DNA from: OLB16 sp964481775
Lineage (GTDB): Bacteria > Hinthialibacterota > Hinthialibacteria > OLB16
Length of the DNA: 64,000 bases
Assembly (NCBI GenBank): GCA_964481775.1
Contig: CAYZUX010000001.1
Coordinates: 35,176 to 99,175, forward strand
Reading direction: 5' to 3'
In this document: in pieces, positions 59,122 to 64,000 of the stretch
Layout: every line of letters begins with the position of its first letter
Position numbering within the stretch: position 1 is the stretch's first letter
The notes under the pieces: model-generated
Seen by the model: only the letters and a program-made list of their open reading frames with translations
The model's database searches: none
Told to the model about the DNA's origin: nothing
Made by a program: the position numbers and the translations under genes

Positions 59122-59143
59122 GGGACTGGGGCAACCTGGTCCC
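59122..59143 (+). terminator. hairpin with GCAA tetraloop between convergent genes
   Basis: GGGACTGGG pairs with CCTGGTCCC (two G-U pairs) around the loop GCAA, 35 bases after the PEP-CTERM stop codon and ten bases before the end of the opposing transporter gene. The following bases are pyrimidine-rich (TCTCTCATTTC) without a full T-run. Confidence 0.4.
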
Positions 59144-59152
59144 TCTCTCATT

Positions 59153-61045
59153 TCAGGTCAGGTGAATCTCGAGAAGGCCATGTTTGATCAACCCATTGAT
59201 GAGAAAACCGGTTCCTACCAACAGGATGACAATGCTGGATAAGACCGGTAAAAGCTGGACGAAACGGCTGTTGGGCGAGTACCTGTCGAAAAAGCGGCGT
59301 GAACGGACCATCACAATTCCGACAGCCATCAAAGCCACCGCCAAGCCTGTGCTGAAGACAGTGATCAGGTAAAGACCCACTGCGGCACGTCCACTTGTCA
59401 GCGCCATCATCATCACAAACAGCGCGCCGGGGCAGGGAACAATTCCTCCTGTAATACCCAGGGTGAGAAGATTCCAATAGGACACCTGCCGGGACTTTTC
59501 CCCGGTCCGCACACAGTCCTCTTCATGGGAATGGAGATGTGAATGTCCATGGTCATGAGGAGGGGAGTGATCATGGGGGTGAACATGCTGATGATCATGC
59601 CCTAGATCGTCATGGTGATGATCCTCGAATTGGTGGTGGTCCTCGAAATGATGATGGTCCTCTCTTTCATGATCCTGTGAATGATGTTCATAAACATGGG
59701 GAGCATGGGAATGTCCATGTCCCAGGCCATGGGTATGGTAATTGGGGTCGGCCAGATCCCCCAGAATGTAAGCCCGGTAGTAGCGGAGAAAAAGGACCAG
59801 ACCCATCAAGACGATCAAGGCCCAGGAGCCACATTCGAGCCAGGGGAGATAGGTCCCCTGGACTTTATCCAGATTTGTCAGCGCGATGAGTCCGAGGATG
59901 TAGACTGAAAAGGTATGCGTAAAGGTGACAATCAGGGTCAGCAGGACTGCATGGAACACGGTCCCATTCGAGCCGACCAGGTAAGCGGCCACGATAGTCT
60001 TTCCATGTCCCGGTTCCATTGCATGAGCGGCTCCGTAGATCAATGAAAGGAGTGTGGCGAAGAGCAGAAATCCAGTTCCTCCCCCCTCATTCCCTGTGAA
60101 CAATCCCCGGAACTGGCTGTCTGCCCAGGTCTCTCGATTCGGTTTGGTACTGGTCCCTTCCGCATATTCCGGTGCCGCAGCCTTTGAAAGATCGGAATCA
60201 TCACGGGTGGAACTCACATCGCTGAAGCTGGAGCGGGAATCCTTTCCGGTTCTCTCTCCAGTGCCTGGAACGGAAAGGGATTTTTGCTCCAGCACAGGGC
60301 GTTCACGACCCAGGGCGATTGAGGGAACTTCGAAGCCGCGTGGATTCAGACTGAGAAAGGGATCGGGGGGCTGGAGAGGCAGAGCACGGCTACTGGAGGG
60401 AATGTTGGCCAGGCTGGGACTGTGTTTGATCTGGGAGGGAAGCAGGTCCCATTTGGTGGTATGACCGTAAACCAGGGCAGTGGCTTCAGTGATGACCGGG
60501 GGGGCCATCCCAGGTGGCGGCTTGGCTTCTGTACTCCAAACAGATCCCAGTTTCAGGAAACCCGAGCAAAGCAGGCGAATCTGACGGTCACCGCGTGCCT
60601 CGGCACGGTGTCTCAGATCGAACTGAAAAGAAGTCCCCGAAGCGGGAACTTGATCGAGACCTCCCTGGAAAGAGGTGATTACCTTGAGCCTGGGAGCTGG
60701 AATCTCCTGAAGTAGCACCTCACCGCGTTTGTAAGCGAGCACTATCCGCTGACCATTCGATGTCAGCACCAATTCATTCGAGAGAACTCTCTCGAAGGCT
60801 CTCAGGTATTGACTGTTTTCCTCTTCGGAAAGTGTGGTATCCGAGTTGGTATCCACCTTGGGGAACTCCGCCACGGTGGGTATCTCGGCGAATTCAATCC
60901 GGTGGATCAGCGAAACTTCCGAAGAGGACATGGTGATGTCCACATATTGGTCAGTGGCGAAGCTATCCAATGGATGAGAGATGGCTTGTCCTGAGAGGGC
61001 CAGCAACAGGAACGTAAGGGATTTCAGTATTGGTTTGAGAGCCAT
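59153..61045 (-). CDS. nickel/cobalt transporter, NicO/RcnA type, with large N-terminal domain and His-rich loop
   Basis: 630 residues from the ATG at 61045. A signal sequence (LKSLTFLLLALSGQAIS) precedes an extracytoplasmic region of about 310 residues with an EF-hand-like loop DTNSDTTLSEEE. The NicO membrane domain starts at about 325: LIYGAAHAMEPGHGKTIVAA with the metal-selectivity H-x4-D/H-type motif, VTFTHTFSVYILGLIAL, and after a loop GGIVPCPGALFVMM. The loop between them (about 455-520) is extremely His/Asp-rich (HHHFEDHHQFEDHHHDDLGH). This is the RcnA/UreH-like architecture for nickel or cobalt movement. Direction is not certain; RcnA-like proteins export. Confidence 0.88.
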   Translation of the reverse strand: MALKPILKSLTFLLLALSGQAISHPLDSFATDQYVDITMSSSEVSLIHRIEFAEIPTVAEFPKVDTNSDTTLSEEENSQYLRAFERVLSNELVLTSNGQRIVLAYKRGEVLLQEIPAPRLKVITSFQGGLDQVPASGTSFQFDLRHRAEARGDRQIRLLCSGFLKLGSVWSTEAKPPPGMAPPVITEATALVYGHTTKWDLLPSQIKHSPSLANIPSSSRALPLQPPDPFLSLNPRGFEVPSIALGRERPVLEQKSLSVPGTGERTGKDSRSSFSDVSSTRDDSDLSKAAAPEYAEGTSTKPNRETWADSQFRGLFTGNEGGGTGFLLFATLLSLIYGAAHAMEPGHGKTIVAAYLVGSNGTVFHAVLLTLIVTFTHTFSVYILGLIALTNLDKVQGTYLPWLECGSWALIVLMGLVLFLRYYRAYILGDLADPNYHTHGLGHGHSHAPHVYEHHSQDHEREDHHHFEDHHQFEDHHHDDLGHDHQHVHPHDHSPPHDHGHSHLHSHEEDCVRTGEKSRQVSYWNLLTLGITGGIVPCPGALFVMMMALTSGRAAVGLYLITVFSTGLAVALMAVGIVMVRSRRFFDRYSPNSRFVQLLPVLSSIVILLVGTGFLINGLIKHGLLEIHLT

Positions 61046-61128
61046 GGTCAAAGGTGAGGGGAATCGCCAAACTGTACAGTGTTGACAACAATGAAAACGG
61101 TCCCTAGGCTCCCCTCCGGCTGTTCATT

Positions 61129-63021
61129 ATGATCGATCTTTCTCCCGAAAACATAGCCCTTCTCTGGAAAGCCAAGCAGTACGGATTTTCGGACCACCAG
61201 ATCGCCCATGCCTGGAGAATGAGCGAAATGGAGGTCCGGGAGCTGCGCCGGAAGGCGGGAGTTTTGCCTGTTTTCAAGCTGGTGGACACCTGTGCCGCCG
61301 AGTTTGAAGCCTATACCCCCTATTATTATTCCAGTTACGAAATGCCCTCCTTCACCTGTAAGGAGGGAGAAGCTCCTCGTTCCTCCTCAGACTCCGAGAT
61401 CCGCAAGACAGACCGGCAGACGATCATGATCCTCGGCGGAGGTGCTAACCGCATCGGTCAGGGGATCGAGTTCGACTACTGCTGTTGTCATGCTGCCTTC
61501 GCACTGCGTGATGCCGGATTTGACACGGTGATGGTAAACTCCAATCCAGAGACTGTCTCCACCGACTACGATACCTCCACCCGTCTCTACTTCGAGCCGC
61601 TCACTTTCGAAAACATCCTCAACATTGTGGAGGTGGAGCAACCGTTTGGTGTCATTGTCCAGTTTGGCGGACAAACCCCCCTCAACCTGGCACTCCGGCT
61701 CGAATCTGCGGGTGTTCCCATCCTGGGAACCAGCCCTGAGTCTATCGACAGAACCGAAGACCGTAAATTCTTCGGAGCTTTTCTCAACGAACTCGGGATC
61801 CGTCAACCCGATGGCGGAACTGCCACCAACTTCGAGGAAGCCGTGGAAGTTGCCCGTCGGATCGGCTTCCCTGTCCTGGTCCGCCCCAGCTTCGTCCTGG
61901 GCGGGCGTGCCATGGAGATCGTCTATGACGAGGAGTCGCTCAGACAGTATGTCGCCCGGGCGGTGGAGGCTTCTCCGGAACGGCCCATTCTGATCGATCG
62001 ATACCTGGATGATGCCATCGAGGTGGATGTCGATGCGGTCTGTGATGGAAAGACCTGTGTTATCGGTGGAATCATGGAGCACATCGAGCAGGCTGGAGTT
62101 CACTCCGGCGACAGTGCCTGTGTCCTGCCCCCACGTTCCCTGTGTGAACGTGTACTGAATGAGATTCGAGAGAGTACCCGCAAGATCGCCCTGGCCCTTC
62201 CGGTTAAGGGTCTGATGAATGTGCAGTATGCCGTTCAGCAGTGCCCCGAGGAACCGGATGGACGGGTCTATGTCCTGGAAGTTAATCCACGCGCCTCGCG
62301 GACAGTGCCTTTCGTGAGTAAGGCTATGGGAGTGCCCTTGGCGCGGATCGCGGCGCTGGTGATGGCCGGGAAGAGTCTTGGGGAACTTGGTCTCACTCAA
62401 GAGCCGGTATCCCATTACTACTCGGTCAAAGAGGCAGTCCTCCCCTTTATCAAGTTCCGTGAGGTTGATCCATTACTGGGACCAGAAATGCGATCGACCG
62501 GAGAGGTCATGGGTATTTCCGGCAACTATGGGGTGGCCTATGCCAAGTCGCAGGCTGCTGCTGGCTCGGGTTTACCGACTCCTCCCAAGGAGGGGGAGGT
62601 CAAACGTGCTTTCCTCTCGGTCAACAACCGTCACAAAGAAGCCCTGGTACCTATCGCCACCGCCCTAAGCACCATGGGTTTTGATCTGGTGGCCACGGAG
62701 GGAACCTGCCGGGTTCTGGCCGAGCATGGGATCGAGGCACAACGAGTTTTTAAGGTTCACGAAGGACGTCCAAACATTGTCGACCGGATCAAAAGCAACG
62801 AAATTCACCTGGTGTTTAACACGCCCCTTGGGGCCGCTTCGCAACACGATGAACGTTCCATCCGCCGCGCGGTGATCGAAGCGGGAATTCCCTATGCGAC
62901 CACTCTTCCCGCCGCGCGGGCGATGGTTGAGGCCATCGGTCATCTGGACACATCCCTCAGCCATGAGGTTCGCTCGCTTCAGGAATGGCATAAACTCAAC
63001 CATCCGACCACTAAAGGCTAG
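61129..63021 (+). CDS. carB2: carbamoyl-phosphate synthase large chain, C-terminal half (split gene)
   Basis: 630 residues, whereas a fused CarB has about 1070. The protein starts in the oligomerisation domain (ENIALLWKAKQYGFSDHQIA ... LPVFKLVDTCAAEFEAYTPY), then has the second ATP-grasp half (VMVNSNPETVSTDYDTSTRL, FPVLVRPSFVLGGRAMEIVY, VYVLEVNPRASRTVPFVSKA) and ends with the allosteric MGS-like domain (about 535-630, VNNRHKEALVPIATALSTMG). The first half is not upstream: the preceding gene is on the opposite strand. So the large subunit is encoded by two genes, as known for Methanocaldococcus and Aquifex. This part carries out carbamate phosphorylation in pyrimidine and arginine synthesis. 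Confidence 0.92.
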   Translation: MIDLSPENIALLWKAKQYGFSDHQIAHAWRMSEMEVRELRRKAGVLPVFKLVDTCAAEFEAYTPYYYSSYEMPSFTCKEGEAPRSSSDSEIRKTDRQTIMILGGGANRIGQGIEFDYCCCHAAFALRDAGFDTVMVNSNPETVSTDYDTSTRLYFEPLTFENILNIVEVEQPFGVIVQFGGQTPLNLALRLESAGVPILGTSPESIDRTEDRKFFGAFLNELGIRQPDGGTATNFEEAVEVARRIGFPVLVRPSFVLGGRAMEIVYDEESLRQYVARAVEASPERPILIDRYLDDAIEVDVDAVCDGKTCVIGGIMEHIEQAGVHSGDSACVLPPRSLCERVLNEIRESTRKIALALPVKGLMNVQYAVQQCPEEPDGRVYVLEVNPRASRTVPFVSKAMGVPLARIAALVMAGKSLGELGLTQEPVSHYYSVKEAVLPFIKFREVDPLLGPEMRSTGEVMGISGNYGVAYAKSQAAAGSGLPTPPKEGEVKRAFLSVNNRHKEALVPIATALSTMGFDLVATEGTCRVLAEHGIEAQRVFKVHEGRPNIVDRIKSNEIHLVFNTPLGAASQHDERSIRRAVIEAGIPYATTLPAARAMVEAIGHLDTSLSHEVRSLQEWHKLNHPTTKG

Positions 63022-63038
63022 GTGTACGAAGTATTTCC

Positions 63039-63067
63039 TTGACTTCACACTTGGCGAAAATTATAAT
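63039..63067 (+). promoter_or_regulatory. near-consensus sigma-70-type promoter of the 61-residue gene
   Basis: TTGACT (63039-63044), exactly 17 bases, TATAAT (63062-63067). The start codon at 63098 lies about 24 bases after the expected transcription start, with AAGGAG between. This is the best promoter match in the window, which suggests strong expression of a very small protein. Confidence 0.7.
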
Positions 63068-63097
63068 TCCCATAATCACCAAAAAGGAGATTGTCCC

Positions 63098-63283
63098 ATG
63101 ACCGAAGTCAGTCCGGTTATGTTAGGGACGGAAGCGATGGCCCAGCTCTTGGCGGCTGCCATGACGCAATCGTTGGAGCAAGCCACCAATATTGCCGTCC
63201 TTAATCTCCAGCTTGCCACCTCTACCATTACGTCCGGAGCCAATCCCGAAGGAGTCGGCCAACTTGTTGATTTGATGGCTTGA
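63098..63283 (+). CDS. 61-residue protein, weakly YjfB-like
   Basis: ATG at 63098 with AAGGAG nine bases upstream and a near-consensus promoter, so a real gene is likely; a longer frame starting inside carB is not. The sequence is a short amphipathic helical protein: MAQLLAAAMTQSLEQATNIA, then VLNLQLATSTI and a tail NPEGVGQLVDLMA. The Ala/Gln/Met-rich helix with a VLN core and the N-P-x-x-x-G-x-x-V/I-D end resembles the small YjfB-type putative motility proteins, but the match is weak. No signal peptide, cysteine or strong charge. Function unknown. Confidence 0.6.
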   Translation: MTEVSPVMLGTEAMAQLLAAAMTQSLEQATNIAVLNLQLATSTITSGANPEGVGQLVDLMA

Positions 63284-63343
63284 GACCAGTCCCCCATACT
63301 GGTTTCCGGCACTCGCAAAGCATGAAAATGACCCATACTAGCT

Positions 63344-63469
63344 GGTCCAGGAGTTGCACTCCTGGACCGGGCCCTTCTGTGGGAGTTGCACTCCCACGCT
63401 TCTCCACTCCGGCGTAACCTCCTGCGGAGTTCAACTCCGCTAGAAGGGCCCACGAGTACAACTCATGGG
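63344..63469. repeat. cluster of four hairpins sharing the GAGT-N3-ACTC core
   Basis: H1 63344-63368 (GGTCCAGGAGT-TGC and its complement, 11-bp stem); H2 63379-63397 (GTGGGAGT-TGC-ACTCCCAC); H3 63424-63440 (GCGGAGT-TCA-ACTCCGC); H4 63449-63469 (CCCA, GAGT-ACA-ACTC, TGGG, one mismatch). An outer 10-bp stem GGGCCCTTCT (63369-63378)/AGAAGGGCCC (63442-63451) encloses H2 and H3. It lies after the 61-residue gene and 65 bases from the stop of the opposing pseudopilin-like gene. Confidence 0.8.
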
Positions 63470-63533
63470 TGAGCTGATGTGGGCTTCGAGTAAGCCTATT
63501 TTCGAAGCAGTTGAGTTCACAGTCTGCCCAGAC

Positions 63534-64000
63534 CTATGGCTCCCTTCCGGAGGTTGTTTGAATCGCTACCTCCTGAAGGATATCTCCCATTGAAAAAGAA
63601 CCATTGGTTGGGCTGTAAAGGATAATTTCATTGGGAAGGTCAGAGTCTGTTCTGTGATTTGGGCCCACCGAGAGGAGCAGGCCTGTCTGATCACTTTTTT
63701 TGTACCATTGGATTTTCGAAAAGCCTGGAGCGAATGGATCCACCCTCTCGCTTTCCGTGAAAAGCGAATCAATGCCTGTTTGAAGCTCTCCGGACTGGAT
63801 GGCCGATTCGTTAATTTTCTCGGCCATCGCTCTCATGATCCCGTGGCATTTGGTGAGCTTGGCCCGGATAGGAACCTCCACGAACCCTGGCATGGCCCAA
63901 CTTCCCAAAGCCAGCAAAAGACCAAGGGCCAGGATCACACCTGGATGTATCTCAGATGCGGCCTCGGAACGTGAAAGCAAATCAATTGAGGCCAGAACTG
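63534..64000 (-). CDS. degenerate pseudopilin-like protein (5' end outside window)
   Basis: The frame is open through the right edge of the window; a TTG at 63980 would give 148 residues. The N-terminal helix GVILALGLLLALGSWAMPGF is followed by VPIRAKLTKCHGIMRAM, which lines up with the LPNFLEAQLRAKVTK region of the other pseudopilins. However, the G-FTLIE prepilin peptidase site and glutamate 5 are missing, being replaced by EIHPGV. The C-terminal signature is intact: LLSVGPNHRTDSD and YSPTNGSFSMGDILQEV. It is either a decayed pseudopilin or a variant anchored by an uncleaved helix. A partly helical upstream part may exist beyond the window. Confidence 0.65.
   Translation of the reverse strand, partial: VLASIDLLSRSEAASEIHPGVILALGLLLALGSWAMPGFVEVPIRAKLTKCHGIMRAMAEKINESAIQSGELQTGIDSLFTESERVDPFAPGFSKIQWYKKSDQTGLLLSVGPNHRTDSDLPNEIILYSPTNGSFSMGDILQEVAIQTTSGREP

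Noticed and set aside
62894..63097. N-terminal extension of the 61-residue protein into the carB frame
   Set aside because: The extension overlaps carB in another frame. The ATG at 63098 has its own ribosome site and promoter.

Overview
The window looks like chromosome of a Gram-negative, polysaccharide-degrading bacterium from a poorly cultured lineage. Three near-identical type II pseudopilins (GFTLIELLIVIAIILILI... followed by LPNFL-AQ-RAK), one PEP-CTERM protein, many secreted beta-helix, sialidase-like and GH16-like proteins, and sugar ABC importers without their own ATPases recall Sumerlaeota (BRC1), Hydrogenedentota or related PVC-side groups. This placement is an inference from gene content, not a phylogeny.

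Layout. 1-10.8 kb holds accessory secreted proteins: the 3' part of an RraA-like gene, a parallel beta-helix protein, a neutral-ceramidase-like hydrolase, a PD40 beta-propeller protein, a formylglycine-generating-enzyme/sialidase fusion and a serine hydrolase/DUF5060/glycosidase fusion. 11.1-22.4 kb is one minus-strand array (beta-helix protein, pseudopilin, two GH127-like proteins, solute-binding protein, two permeases, a third GH127-like protein with LamG). It faces a divergent LacI-type regulator at 22.9 kb, and AACGTT-type operator candidates lie between them. 24.2-35.2 kb is a second minus-strand array (GH94-like phosphorylase-type protein, pseudopilin, triple carbohydrate-binding protein, GH16-like protein, solute-binding protein, two permeases). 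It diverges from a plus-strand operon at 35.5-41.4 kb (LacI regulator, solute-binding protein, two permeases, GH16 laminarinase-like enzyme with CBM6). Together this reads as a beta-glucan-type utilisation locus.

41.4-49.8 kb mixes a PhyH-type dioxygenase, an ApbE flavin transferase beside a DoxX/Tat/SGAT/TIM-barrel fusion that is its likely substrate, a rhodanese/STAS/lipase/response-regulator cluster, another pseudopilin and a Gfo/Idh/MocA oxidoreductase. 50-64 kb looks more like core genome: tRNA-Leu(GAG), mnmA, a sugar epimerase, a glycosyltransferase, an RND-type membrane protein with a translationally coupled FGE-like protein, a HAD phosphatase, a PEP-CTERM protein, a His-rich nickel/cobalt transporter, the separate C-terminal half of carbamoyl-phosphate synthase, a 61-residue protein and a degenerate pseudopilin.

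The main candidates for new biology are: (1) a short C-terminal tag, roughly V-x-[NQ]-W-x-L-[YFH], shared by four otherwise unrelated secreted proteins, two of them encoded directly beside pseudopilin genes inside sugar-uptake operons; (2) a predicted Tat-exported, covalently flavinylated DoxX fusion next to apbE; (3) several families of nested palindromic repeats between genes.
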